NCBI RefSeq assembly: GCF_964355755.1
Contig: NC_092676.1
Location: 23,790,288-23,854,287, forward strand
Reading direction: 5' to 3'
DNA length: 64,000 bases
Origin: Antedon mediterranea
Lineage: Eukaryota > Echinodermata > Crinoidea > Comatulida > Antedonidae
In this document: piece after piece, positions 12,801 through 24,289 of the stretch
How the letters are laid out: each line of letters starts with the position of its first letter
Position numbering within the stretch: position 1 is the stretch's first letter
Translations under genes and position numbers: made by a program
Notes under the pieces: generated by a model
What the model was told of the DNA's origin: nothing
The model's database searches: none
Seen by the model: the letters and a program-made list of their open reading frames with translations, nothing else

Positions 12801-15800
12801 TAGGCCTCAAAAGTACTCGAGCAGTCTAGGCGATACCGGGGCAAACAGAATTTTTAACCACTTCGCATTGGTGGCTCAGGGGCACTCCCTAAGCCTAAGT
12901 AAAACAACGAAACCAATTGGTGGATTAATGGCCTTTTAATTGCGGTTTTCTCTTCGCATCGTAGTACTTCAACTACACAACGAAGCCATTTGGTGGATAA
13001 TCAACGCTTTATTAGTCTACGGTTTCAGCAAGGTAAGCGTATTTGACTTCTCACACCTGAAACCAGGAAAAAATGTACATAACCAAAGATTAACATTTTC
13101 CGACGAAGCCTTTTGGTGGATAATTTTTCTGTTATTTTATCCGATGAATCGTTTTTTGATGTTTCTATTTTCACTTTTAACATTAACTGTATCGGTATTT
13201 TATATACCATTGGGTTGCTGAATTCTTGGAATTCCATTTGATTGAATTGTGGATACGCTTACAATTGTATTTTGTAACGTGGACGGATACAGACGAGCTC
13301 AACACGAGCTATTTTTCGAGCAACGCGATCTTTTTGCTGGTCAGATACGGCATACAGGTAACCTTCCAATATGACTTTTAGTATGGCTTCCTTTATTATC
13401 CATGCATCAGTGCTTGTTCTTTTGATTAACAATGTGAAGCATTTTCAACTTGTTGACCAATTTTTTAACGCAACCGCCGAAGAGAGATACGACATATCAG
13501 CCATTTTTACCAGGTGCAAACATTCCAACGCTAACTTTGCGGTCGCTGCAACAAGTGTCATTTTTGTATCGCCTGCCTATATTTACAGTTCCGGAAATTA
13601 TCAAACAAGGAAGAATACGTCCCACATACACCGGACTTTTGATCTTAGAGGGAAAGGCTTACTCTTTGCTATCTTGCTTAAATGTGGTGATATTTCTCCA
13701 AACCCGGGACCCGGAATCCATCTCAATGTGGAGGAAGACTTCAATGTTTTTAAAGAAAAGGGCCTTCACTTCATTCATCTTAACGTAAGGTCAATACTGC
13801 CAAAGATGTCTGAACTCCGCCTACTCGCAATAAAAACCAATGCAGCCGTTATCTCTATATGTGAAACTATGTTGGTTAATACTGTTCCTGATGCGGAGCT
13901 CAACATTGAAGGATACAACGTTTTCCGTCGAGATCGAAATCGGTCTGGAGGAGGTGTTTGTTTTTTTGTCAAGGAAAGACTATCTATACGCGAACGCCGG
14001 GACCTGGATTCTGAAAGTATTGAATCAATTTGGATGGATATTTTGCTTCCGAGGACGCGTCCTATTGTTGTTGGATCAATTTATCGTCCACCAAGTCAAA
14101 AATATATTGGCTGCTATTCGACCAGATGTCGAAGTTATTGTCCTTGGTGACTTCAATATTAATTTGAAAAATGAATCTGCATCAATATACAAAATGTTAG
14201 AAACAACTCTTGAAACTTTTAGCTTTACCCATCTGATAAAGGAACCAACTCGAATTACTAAGTATACGTCAACAGTTTTAGATATTATCATATGTAACCA
14301 TTCGCAAAAAAATTTGCAATCGGGTGTCATCCATGTAGGCATTAGTGACCACAGCCTAACGTTTTGTACTCGTAAATCTTTAAAATATAAATTTAACCAA
14401 CATAAAACTATCAAAATTCGTTCACTTAAGAACTACGATGTTAATATTTTTAATGAGCAATTAACACAATCTGATTGGTCGCCTGTTCTCGATTCATCAG
14501 ATGTGGACTTTGCCTGGTGCTCTTTAAAAAAAATATTTTTGTCTCTTATAAACAGAATGGCTCCTCTCAAACAGGTGCGCCTAAAACAAAAATCTGAAGA
14601 GTGGATGACACCGGAAATATTAAGTGCCATAAAAGAAAGAGACTCACTATTAAATAAGTTCAAGAATAACCCAAATAGGCCAGACCTTTACGATGCATTT
14701 CGTAAGTTACGTAATCGCATACAAAAGGACATAAAGAAAGCAAAATCTGAATGTTTTTTAAATAAGGTAGAAGTTAACAAAAATAATCCCAATAAACTCT
14801 GGAAATGCCTTAAAGATTTGGGATATAAAAATAAGCCACAAAAGGGTAGCACTGTTTCGTTAGATGTTAATGGGAATCTTTGCCATAATGAAAGCGAAGT
14901 TTCAAATTATTTCAATAAATACTTCGCAAATATTGCTTCCGATTTAATGAAGAAATTGCCTTCTCCCAGTAACCTTTTTAGTGTGGGTTTGAATGCCTTT
15001 AAAAATTACTATAATAGCAAAATCAAACATGTTTCTGGTTTTTCTCTCGAAGAAATTGACGAGAGCCTTATCGAAGAGGAATTGAGAAATCTCAACCCAT
15101 CTAAAAGTGTAGGCCTTGATCAGATTCCTGCAAAATTTCTTAGAGACGGAGCTCCTAATATTAAAATACCAATAACACATATAATTAACCTCTCCATTAA
15201 ATACGAACGTATTCCCTCGGATTTTAAACTCGCAAAAGTCACGCCCCTTCATAAAAAGAATTCCAGAACTGAGGCTAACAATTACAGACCTATAAGCATT
15301 CTCTCCTCAGTTTCGAAAATTCTGGAGAAGGTGGTATATATACAAGTTTCCGATTACCTGGAAAGGAATCAACTTATCTACGATCATCAATCCGGTTTTC
15401 GTAGATCATTTTCTACCGACACATGTCTTATCCATCTTAGAGATCACCTTAGAGTTCAAATGTCAAATGGTTTATTTACGGATATGGTTTTACTCGATGT
15501 CCAAAAGGCCTTTGACTCGGTCAATCATGATATTTTGTGTAAAAAACTTAAGTATCTAGGATGCCGGTCTATCGGTTGGTTTCAAGCGTACCTGTCTGGG
15601 CGAAATCAGATTGTCGATATTAAAGGTACCAAATCGAACTCTATTGAGATTGGATGTGGAGTCCCCCAGGGTAGCCTTTTGGGTCCTCTCTTGTTTCTTA
15701 TTTACGTGAATGACCTACCATCTAGTATCGAAAGTGATTGTAAAGTTGTTTTGTACGCTGACGATTGTGCAATTTTTTACTCCCATAAAGATCCAATCGC

Positions 15801-18800
15801 AATCCAATCTAAACTCCAAAACAATCTCGTATCATGCAATAATTGGCTGATCGACAATCAACTTTCGCTTCATATGGGTAAGACCGAATGCATCCTGTTT
15901 GGTTCTAAACGTAGATTAAGCAAAGTAAACGAATTCTATATTGATTGCTTTGGAACGACTATAAATGGATCAAAATCTATCAAATATCTAGGTATTGAGA
16001 TTGACCAAAATGTATCAGGTGACGTCATTGCCCGCTCTGTTATAAACAAAGCAAACGGCAGACTGAAATTTCTGTACCGACAATCATCATTTCTTAATTC
16101 ACATTGTCGCAAAATTCTTAGTTTTGCTTTAATCCAACCGATGTTCGATTATTCGGTTTGCTCATGGTCTTCTACGGTAAATAAAAATTTAAAATCAAAA
16201 TTACAAACGACTCAAAACAAAATGGTTCGTTTTATAAAAAAGTTAGGTCCCCGATCTCATGTTGGTCAATCTCAGCTAAACGACGTTGGCATGTTAAAAG
16301 TCCAAGACCGTGTCGAATTTCTTAGAGTCTGTCATGTTTTTAAAATATATAATCATTGTTGTCCACCTTATTTATGCAATCGTTTTATTAGAATTTCAGA
16401 CAGTCATAATTACAATACTAGGGGATGCAATTTTAATTTTAGAATCCCAACTATCAAGCCAATGGCACATGTGACCTTTTTTTACAATGCTATTAAAGAA
16501 TGGAATAATTTACCAATTAACATTAAGGAATCACAAACTGTTTGTTGTTTTAAAAGTAAAGTTAAAAAGTATCTACAGGAACGTTCACTAGCTCTAGAAA
16601 CTATTTAATTAGCGCTTCTTCTTTTTTCGATTGTCCTTTTTGCTGTTTTTTGTAATTTTTTTATGTTGCTTTGTTTGTCTTTTTTGCTGTTCTTTCAAAG
16701 GACCTCATTGGAAACAAGTCCGTAGAGGACTTTTATGAGTTATCCTTGGCATCCTTGTTTTATATTGGTATTTTTATATTTGCCAATTTTAATTGTATGT
16801 CTGTGATATTTTATGTACTGATGCCGAAATAAATCAAATCAAAATCAAATCAAATCAAGCGTGGTTCCCACTAGCGACGCAACGCAAGGACGTAACGCAA
16901 CGCAAGTGAATTGACCAATCACAAGCGATAGCTTATTCGCTTGTGATTGCTAACTGTCTATAACTTCGCTTGTCATTGGTTAAAACGCTTGTGTTGCGTT
17001 TACGTCCTTGCGTTACGTTCTAGTGGGAACCAAGCTTAAGCCTCAAATGAGACTTAGTTTACAATCATGATAAAGTATTATATAGTTTATCCATCCTGTA
17101 ATTGGCGAGTCACTCGCTTTTGGATGTGTATAAACATTTAAAAAATATATGTTTACCTTATTTTCAATTTCAAAGACAATGGCAGTGAATAAACAGTTCG
17201 ACAAAAACAGAGAGGCAACCAGATGACCCAGTATGCTGTAACGAAGTGATCTTCTTAAGTCGCTACAAAGAAATATTAGTGTTTGTATAATACACTGACG
17301 CAACTGAACGAATTGTATGCAACGTTTTGTACGTAACGGTTTGCACGTAAAAGTATGTACGTAACCTTTTTAAGCAAACATTTTAGCGTAATTTTTTTAA
17401 CGCAAACTTTTTCCACTTTTGTACGTAAACTTTTTCAAACTTAAACGCTTGCGTTGCGTTTACGTCCTTGCGTTACGTTCTAGTGGGAACCACGCTTTAT
17501 CTACGTAACATTTGTTTACGTAACATTTACGCAAATAAAAGCATTCATCAAACCTTAAACATGTGATGGTTCCAAAAGTCAACAGTAGAAATATACTTGA
17601 AGAGAACAAGCCTATATACGTGATCACGTGAAGACCGACGTCATCCGTTATTATCTCCTCCTAAAAAAATGTCAAATAAATTAAATGCCTTGTTAACAAT
17701 ATCTTCTAAAGTATTTTATGTTTTATTTCTTTGTGTATAGTCGTGATTTGTTAAGTTCAGACTTACTTATGTTTTTAATTCGGTTTTCTGATGAAACAAT
17801 TTTGAACATGTATTACAGTATTTTGGTCACTGACAGTTGGCGATGAGAGATCCAATTTCAATGATCAGTACCAAGTAATAAATGAATAATTCCACCGAAT
17901 TTTAAAAGAAGTAGAAGATAATCAACCTACCTCTTTAGTTCTCATAAGGACCGCAAATGTTGTTAAGTGTTCACACGAACATGTTACTCCTTCTGTATGG
18001 AAATCCTTAGATATTGTAACACAGCCTTTGGTTGACCATTCCCTGAAATTATTATATGAATACAGTAGAACTTACGACGTGTAATAATCGATAATCAATC
18101 ATTAGTAATAACCGATAGTTATTAATAATCGATAATTATGAATAATCGATAATTATGAATAATCGATAATTATGAATAATCGATAATTATTAATAATCGC
18201 TAATTATTAATAATCGATAATTATTAATAATCGATAATTATTAATAATCGATAATTATTAATAATCGATAGAACATTGTTAGATAATAATCCAGGGAAGA
18301 ATAATTAATTCTTATTTTTGCTGTTTTATTTCAAATTGTTCAACTATTACCAAAAACAAAAAGCATACGATAGAATTGTTGTAAGACTTACCAAGGGTTT
18401 ATTTCTTCGTTGATAAACGAGCAGACAGGTTCTAATGTTGTTACATTTTCATTATAATTAATCTATTGTGTTGAATAAATATAGCTTAGATTATGAAAAG
18501 GCCAATCTAAAGTCAATTTGTTAAAGATATATATAGGAAATTGTAAGTTCTTAACACTATTGATTAATGTTTTTCGGTTACAATATGTCATCCAAGACAT
18601 TTAAACCGTCATAAAAAACTTCATTATTGCAATAATGGTATCAATAAATACAAGTTACCTGTGTAGGTGGATATATTATTGTTATTTTTACTTTGGAAAT
18701 AATGTTACCATTGGCATCGTAATACACAACAGAGACTAAATCGCTTGCAACAGACGTATCCTCATCGGAAAACCTGGGAAGTTTGAGGGAAATTAAAGTC

Positions 18801-21800
18801 AATATAAAACTGAAAAACAGATCTAGGTGGAAGTGAATTGAGATGGATTTGAAGTTTGAATATTTTGCATAAAGTAAGATCCGATCACCGCATGCAGTAG
18901 CCGCACCATCACCACAGCCACAACCATCACCACAACTACACCAACCATCATCACCACCACCACCACCACCACCACCAAGGTTTCTTAAACTGCGATAGAC
19001 CACCATTTATCTTGATTCAATGTTACTTACGTCAAAAGTGGCAGGACGTATTCCAATTCCATCACAGACACAATAACGCTAACTGATCCTGTGCAAAAAA
19101 ATATATTGAAAACAAGTATAACTCAATGTGGTAATAAAATTATCTAGGTAGGCCTAGCGTCCTCATTTTCAATTATATCTTCTGAGCTAACATTTAAAAC
19201 TAGGCTACTTGCTTTTTAAAAGTTTCACTTACGAACAAACTGTAAATACGAAAGTGGGCCTAGTCCTACATAAAGTTTAGCTATAACATTACCGCTTGTA
19301 TCACTGTCCGTTTGTAAAGAAAACGAAATGCTGTCCGGATCAGTTGTTATATATGTCAGGTCGATATCAGATGATGATGATTTTAAAAGCAAGCCCTCTG
19401 AAAAAAGAAATACAGTTTTGCAAGACTATGAGCATTACGTAACAAAGTTGTGTTTGGGTTGCAAAAAATGTCACAAAATAATTATCAACATTGACCAAAA
19501 ACTGGATCAAAACAAAAATTTACTTTCTTGAAAAAAATACCTAAATTATCTGTCACACAATGTTTTTTTTGATAAAATTAACCGTTTCTTTTCGCTTTTT
19601 ATAACTAAATTATGAATTTTTTTTCTACAGATGTGAATAACTTTATTAAAACTGCAAAATGGCTTATTCAAAGTCTGATTTTATTAATCTTAAATTGTTT
19701 GGTTTCGGCTGGGGTGGGGGGGGGGGGGGGGGCAAGCAATACAATACATCTTTAATTTAAAAGTATTTACCTCCAGTGTCCGTTGTGAAGTACTTCATTT
19801 CTTCATCTTCCAGTTGTTGAAGTTCTTCTAATTGCTGGGAATTTAAATCGTCAAGAAGTTGTACTAAATCTATGGAAATTCAAATGCGTTAACATCTGTT
19901 GACAATATGATCGTTAGCGGATCTTTCAAACTAATTTACAACTGTAGAATCCCACTATGAAGCAAGGCAATCTATCAACAGGATGCTGAGCTCCGGAGAT
20001 CAAAGAGTTTTTCTGTCTGCGACGAAATACCAACAGTACTGTACTGTCGCAGCCAGACATAAGATCAAACGTCTGTTACGAGTTCCTATCTTGTCAAGGC
20101 GAGCTCAGCGTCCTGTTAAATTTCCTTGATAAAGCAATCCTCTTTTGTAACAATTATAGCATGCATCCAATTCAATCATGTCGACGTTAACGTTTTCCGT
20201 CTGTCGACGTTAACGTTTTCCGTCTTCCGACATTACGCTTTCCACAATTTTTTTCCATTTTTGTCTGTTTAAGGCAGGATGGTTTGTTATTGATTGAACA
20301 TATTGTTTAATCATGTGAGGCAACAAAATATAGTACAGTAATCATAATAATCACATCAGAATAGACTTACCAATTTCATTCGGTGTTGATGGGGTCTGCT
20401 GACTGATGGACCAATGTTTTGATACGTAATCATCTTCGAAAAAAAAAGAATAATTACTATGTTAAATAAAAATGGTCAAAAAAAATTAAATTGGTATAAT
20501 GTGTAAAAATGTAAATAAAATAGTAATTTTAAAATTATTCCGGTACTTAAAACATTCATCATTCATACTCAAGACATAGCAGATATACGCGACGTGCTCA
20601 TATATGGATGATAATGACATATCACTACTTTTTATTTATTTATTTAATTATTTAATTAAATTATTTTTCATTTTAAGGAGCTTTGCGTCTAAAGCATTGG
20701 CTTACAGCTTAACCCCATTCACAACTTCAACTAATTTTGTATGTACTTTGTATTAATCTGAAATTGTGAATAAACAAAAAAAAAGGCATATCATCACCAT
20801 ATTTAGGCACATCACATTTTTTGTCAAACTAGTTTGATAGTACAGGCAGAGAACAGTACCTCGTAATTCATTCACACAAACTACGCCTGCAATACCTTCA
20901 TCACAAATAAATTCTCTGTTAAATCCGGTATGCATACACTCGCTGAGTGTTTTAGGATTTCCTCCTACACCGCACGACATGAATTCAACCAGCGGTTGAA
21001 AATCATTATAGGGCGTGAACTGTTCTGAATCACTGGTATATGATACAACATCTTTGAATCCGGCTTGGTAACAAGCGACTGTAGCGTCCACCAACCCCCA
21101 CTTGTTGCCGCATAAAGATCTCCATTTTCCGTCATAAAATAGCTCCACACGTCCTTCATTTGGTACCTTTCCATTAATCAATCTGATATCTGAGAGAAAT
21201 GTGTACAAAATGGTTTTCTGAGCTTATAAAGGTTGTTTCTGACTGTAGGACGCAACGCAAAAACGTACGAGCAATGCAAGGAATCTGACCAATCACAAGC
21301 GATAGACTATTCGAACAGTTGCTCGTCATTGGGCAACTTGCTTGCGATGCTCTTACGACCTGGGAAGCAATAAATAAAATCTTCTAACAACAGTGTTAGT
21401 TCGCTTTTGACATTCCTTGACATTTCGTTACTTTGCAGCATTTTTTTATGACGGCATTTTTTGTTGTTCCGAAATTGAATAAATCAAATTAAATACAGTA
21501 GATAAAATATAAGATAATTGAATAAACTATAATTTTATTTATATAATAATTATTATTTCTCTATTTACCTAAAATAGAATTACTACAGTTCACACCATCT
21601 GCTAATCCATCCAAAAGACAACTATCGCTTATATTTCTCCAGCCGTTGTTTTCGCATCTCAATACATTGCTTTCATATCCATAACACATTACATTGTCTA
21701 ACCCAAACGTGGTGTTAGTGATGTATTCCGACTCGTAGCGGATGTAATCAAAACAGACCCGGTACCCGAGTGAGAGGCACACAACTGCGCATGCTCTGAA

Positions 21801-22538
21801 GCGAAATTTATCATCACCATTACTGAATGAATTTATTAGACCATAGCTTCCATTAAAATATACTTGGATATAACCTTCATTCGGGGCGGATCCACCTGAA
21901 ACAATCATATCTGAAATATAAATTGGAAAATTCGGGAAAAAAAATACGAATAACGATGAACATATTATGCCTAAGGCCGCCATCATAATTATGTAACAAT
22001 GACATAAAGTCAGAAAATGCAATTACTTAATGTAATGAATCTAGGTTTATGCTTAAATCACATTTGTATTCAAAATGCTGATGTTAATTGCCTAACTGGT
22101 TATAAAGAAGATAACTCTTGCCGTTTCGTGGTCATCAGAACACACAATTCTATTATCCTTACCAAAAATGGTAAGGGCATGCAAAGAGCGTTATGAAATC
22201 CTTTATTCAGAAATGATTCGTATTACGGTATCCAATACAACGTGAAGTTACTAGACTGTTTTGTACACCATACATACCTCCATCTTTGGGTTCGATGGCT
22301 CCACTATGAACACAAACATCTATAAAAGATTTAAATTACCGATTTTTTAATTTCAAAATTACTGTTTATAAAAAACCAATATTGACATTCAACTTCAGAA
22401 TTGATTTTCCTGTATCATAATTTACAATGGTTAATTTATACAAAAAAAAAACACGTTTTCAAACAATTACAACTAGGCTAAATATAAAATGCATAAGTTC
22501 TACTTACATATAGAAAGTAGAATAATATATTTCTTCAT
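9802..22538 (-). CDS. Gene A: adhesion GPCR with two SRCR domains (intact, 735 aa model)
   Basis: Cell-surface receptor, 18 coding exons (high to low): 22538-22508 signal peptide, 22319-22278, 21910-21569 SRCR1, 21189-20860 SRCR2, 20433-20371 (63-nt linker found only here), 19869-19771, 19397-19293, 19082-19031, 18773-18659 and 18462-18392 GAIN-like, 18042-17931 GPS, 17660-17554 TM1, 17262-17157 TM2, 12479-12262 TM3-4, 12009-11943 and 11853-11753 TM5, 10285-10117 TM6-7, 9879-9802 tail. Lengths sum to 2208 nt, exactly in frame. GPS reads CSCEHLTTFAVL, so self-cleavage before the T is likely. ECL2 has CWLN and VTWTF; TM7 ends QCFLSKE. It is the most divergent member. The intron between TM2 and TM3 holds a LINE of over 3 kb. 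Ligand unknown. Confidence 0.85.
10118..11752. other. Intron sequence of gene A; possible Helitron-end relic at 10451-10479
   Basis: Two introns flank exon 11753-11853 here, and the larger (10286-11752) is mostly unique AT-rich DNA. At 10451-10479 a CTCGCTTCGCTCGCG palindrome core is followed by TACCATCTAG, like a Helitron 3' end, but the next base is G rather than T and no 5' end was found. The frame at 11363-11623 has no recognisable domain. Confidence 0.3.
12480..12899 (+). other. Intron of gene A, possible tRNA-like SINE head near 12670
   Basis: Mostly non-coding. GGTCCGGGGGTTCAATCC at about 12672-12689 looks like a tRNA T-arm/B box, but no A box or clover-leaf could be placed. It could equally be part of the 5' region of the LINE that follows. 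Confidence 0.2.
13371..14150 (+). CDS. LINE leader with 2A-like peptide and start of endonuclease
   Basis: The frame codes for 259 aa. Residues 1-20 are hydrophobic and signal-like. Residues 106-114 read GDISPNPGP, matching the 2A core (D-V/I-E-x-N-P-G-P) except that Ser replaces Glu. Such motifs are established in the leaders of some APE-type non-LTR retrotransposons of sea urchins and other animals, where the ribosome skips the Gly-Pro bond. The endonuclease begins just after (FIHLNVRSILPKMSEL). True reading continues in the next frame from about 14100, so the last dozen residues here are likely out of frame. The ATG at 13371 is followed by a second at 13383. Confidence 0.75.
   Translation: MTFSMASFIIHASVLVLLINNVKHFQLVDQFFNATAEERYDISAIFTRCKHSNANFAVAATSVIFVSPAYIYSSGNYQTRKNTSHIHRTFDLRGKGLLFAILLKCGDISPNPGPGIHLNVEEDFNVFKEKGLHFIHLNVRSILPKMSELRLLAIKTNAAVISICETMLVNTVPDAELNIEGYNVFRRDRNRSGGGVCFFVKERLSIRERRDLDSESIESIWMDILLPRTRPIVVGSIYRPPSQKYIGCYSTRCRSYCPW
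14100..16608 (+). CDS. LINE ORF2: endonuclease C-terminal part and reverse transcriptase
   Basis: Open without a stop from before the frame junction (about 14100) to 16608. It encodes the GDFN and SDH motifs of the endonuclease, a basic linker, the fingers region (NPSKSVGLDQIPAKF, NYRPISILSS), motif A QKAFDSVNHD, GVPQGSLLGP with FLIYVNDL, the YADD active site, and a C-terminal thumb/connection part ending KEWNNLPINIK. The open frame and the intact catalytic Asp residues mean only the upstream frame break stands in the way of a complete polyprotein. No host function is implied. Confidence 0.85.
16857..17038. mobile_element. MITE family 1, complete copy
   Basis: Long-TIR hairpin element. The left arm starts GCGTGGTTCCCACTAGCGAC; the right arm ends CGTTCTAGTGGGAACCAAGC. 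The arms also share CAACGCAAGGACGTAACGC and the CCAATCACAAGCGAT block. It abuts the AAATC tail of the LINE. There is no coding capacity. Sister copy at 62532-62720 is nearly identical. Confidence 0.85.
17440..17503. mobile_element. MITE family 1, right arm only
   Basis: Solo arm (GCGTTTACGTCCTTGCGTTA then CTAGTGGGAACCACGCTTTA) in the TM1-TM2 intron of gene A, about 400 bp from a full copy. Confidence 0.75.
18083..18270. repeat. AT-rich minisatellite, unit about 16-17 bp
   Basis: Tandem units of form AATAATCGATAATTATT, about eleven copies, with CGAT preserved in nearly all. It lies in the intron just upstream (gene sense) of the GPS exon of gene A. Confidence 0.85.
18895..18977. repeat. CCA/CAC-rich simple repeat
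   Basis: Impure then pure CAC/CCA trinucleotide run in an intron of gene A. On the minus strand it gives a poly-Gly frame that is not an exon. Confidence 0.8.
19711..19733. repeat. G homopolymer
   Basis: Long run of G interrupted once, in an intron of gene A; a likely length-variable and error-prone site. Confidence 0.8.
19964..20129. mobile_element. MITE family 3 copy
   Basis: Imperfect hairpin. The left arm AAGGCAATCTATCAACAGGA then GCTGAGCTC is mirrored by GCGAGCTCAGCGTCCTGTT at the right, with a GTCGCAGCCAGACATAAGATC block inside. Related copies lie at 37311-37465 and 49305-49480. Confidence 0.7.
20795..20857. mobile_element. MITE family 2, degraded right end at the SRCR2 splice donor of gene A
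   Basis: Carries the family's TTGTCAAACTAGTTTGATAG followed by a decayed GACAGAG terminus. The terminus lies within about 5 bp of the 5' splice site of the SRCR2 exon (exon end 20860). Confidence 0.6.
21236..21500. repeat. Degraded MITE family 1 copy followed by a LINE-like 3' tail
   Basis: Bases 21236-21370 keep GGACGCAACGCAA, GACCAATCACAAGCGATAG and a reversed arm. Bases 21395-21500 end in CCGAAATTGAATAAATCAAA, close to the 3' terminus of the LINE family at 16857, so probably an old relative. Both lie in the intron between SRCR1 and SRCR2 of gene A. Confidence 0.5.
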
Positions 22539-24289
22539 GTTCAACCTAAAATCTGCAAAACAATGAAATATTATATTATTTATATTATATTATTTTGACT
22601 CACGCGTTAGAAACGGTGTCCTATCGAGTAATCGAATTTTAGAAATACAAACAAATCGAAAATGTATAGAATATAAAGCATGTGTAATATCTAACACGGA
22701 CCATTTATTTGATATTAAACAAATAAAGTAAAGAACGTCTTAGAACATATTATTGTTTTGTGCTCTTATTGACTTTGTTTGTTTGTGATATTTATTGCTA
22801 TCCATAAAATACACAATACAATACATTATAGTTTGAAATTAACAAAATCATACAAAAACTAAATGATTATACAGTTATAGAATAGCAGAGGATAACCCTT
22901 TAGGCTGGGAAGCTTGTTTCAGCAGGGGTCCTCGACAATTATTAAACATCTAACATAGAAAGATAAAATTTAGTTATATACTACAATTTACATTACTTTA
23001 ATTAATAGATGAAATAACAATTTAGTATTTTATTTTATTTATTTTACAAATGAATATACAGTACCCTTATTATTAGTCCGAAACAATTATTTATATTTAC
23101 AAAATAGTTTACCAAAATACTAAGTAATTTTATATTATTACTTATTAAAAAAATATAAATTATAATTTTAATATAGTTAAAATTTTCAATATAGTTAAAA
23201 TGAGAAGTATATTATAATACATTTGTCAGCATTATTAGTTTACTAGAATGTTCTTGTAAAGGTCTTGATTTTAGAATAAAAGGCATAAAGAACTCATATC
23301 TGAATGCTTCTACAACTTGGAAATAATATGAAATAAAGAATAAACTGCTTACCTTTAATTCATAAAGAAATAATATAGATTGCCTCAACCAATAGGTTAC
23401 AATAGCTTTCTAATGCATACTACTGTATAATTCACAATATACATTTACGAAATGCTTCTAAATAATGCGTATAATAATGCCTGTAGAGACTTCACATCCC
23501 AGAAGCAGCTTTATTTCCTCCTGTGTGCGATAATACATTCAGCTTGTTTTCTAGTGCGAGTGTACACAAACCAATGTAATTAACTTAATTGAACCAGCCA
23601 CAGAATGGTATAGCCAATATGTTTAGTTAATTACATAATATGTGTACATGTTAATTTTAATTACAAGATAGAGGTTTCCTTTCAAAACTATTTAAATTAA
23701 TGCATACTTTATTAAAATGACATTGACGACAATATCAAAATCTAATCTACTTATTTGCGCTAGATTATGTAATCTAACAAATGTATTGTTTGGTTTTCTT
23801 ATTATTACAATCCAATTATAATGGCATCATCAAATAATATTTTAGTATAACTTTTAATAACACGAGGCATGAATTGCAATGTGTAGGCATGAAAATCTAT
23901 CTTTATTCACGCAATTTTTCTATTTTTTTTCTTCTTTTTAAAATTAAAAAAGCTTTTTTCTTATTAATATTAGTGGTTATGAGACACATTTCATCAAAAT
24001 GATAACACCATTAGATTACCAATAATGACACACAATTGCAATTTGATTAATTTAAATGGTTACATTCATTATTTTTTACTTCAAAATATGTGTATCAAAA
24101 TAAATATTATTATTATTTTGATAATAAAAAACCTTAAAAAATCTTTTTTATTAATAAATTTAAGTTGTTTCCATTCTTTGATAGTTCGTCTGATTGCACG
24201 AACGCGAAATTCCTTTGCGACTGCGCAATAGGTTTGATATCCAAAGTGTATTTTGTTAGGTCAATAGGAGGCGGTGTTCATATACTCTG
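22539..24289. other. Spacer between genes A and B
   Basis: AT-rich. Bases about 22795-22945 look like a retrotransposon 3' end in reverse (AATAC-type tail; CCTTTAGGCTGGGAAGC block). The rest holds nothing I can name. Promoter elements of gene A must lie here but none is recognisable. Confidence 0.4.

Larger units (their letters stand above)
12900..16857 (+). mobile_element. LINE (jockey superfamily) with 2A-like leader, endonuclease and reverse transcriptase
   Basis: Near full-length non-LTR retrotransposon in the TM2-TM3 intron of gene A, opposite strand to the gene. A first frame (13371-14150) has a hydrophobic N-terminal segment (SFIIHASVLVLLI), a 2A-like GDISPNPGP, then an apurinic-type endonuclease (FIHLNVRS, ICETML, GGGVCFFV, VGSIYRPPS). 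The endonuclease continues in another frame (VIVLGDFNINL, then SDHSLTF) up to the stop at 16608. That second frame holds the reverse transcriptase: QKAFDSVNHD, GVPQGSLLGP, YADDCAIF. The frame break near 14090-14105 seems to be a small deletion, since the usual spacer after RPPS is missing. The 3' UTR ends in repeated AAATC. The 5' limit is uncertain; a motif of form CGAAGCCATTTGGTGGATAA recurs at about 12906, 12980 and 13102 upstream. Confidence 0.9.

Noticed and set aside
14944-15252. Minus-strand frame inside the LINE (also at 6332-6541)
   Set aside because: Antisense shadow of the reverse transcriptase fingers region.
18641-19006. Minus-strand frame with a poly-Gly run as an exon of gene A
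   Set aside because: Only 18659-18773 matches the paralogous exon and is bounded by splice sites; the Gly run comes from the intronic CAC repeat.
23700-24289. Possible exon upstream of the gene B tail
   Set aside because: No conserved segment in other copies beyond the 69-nt last exon; AT-rich noise.
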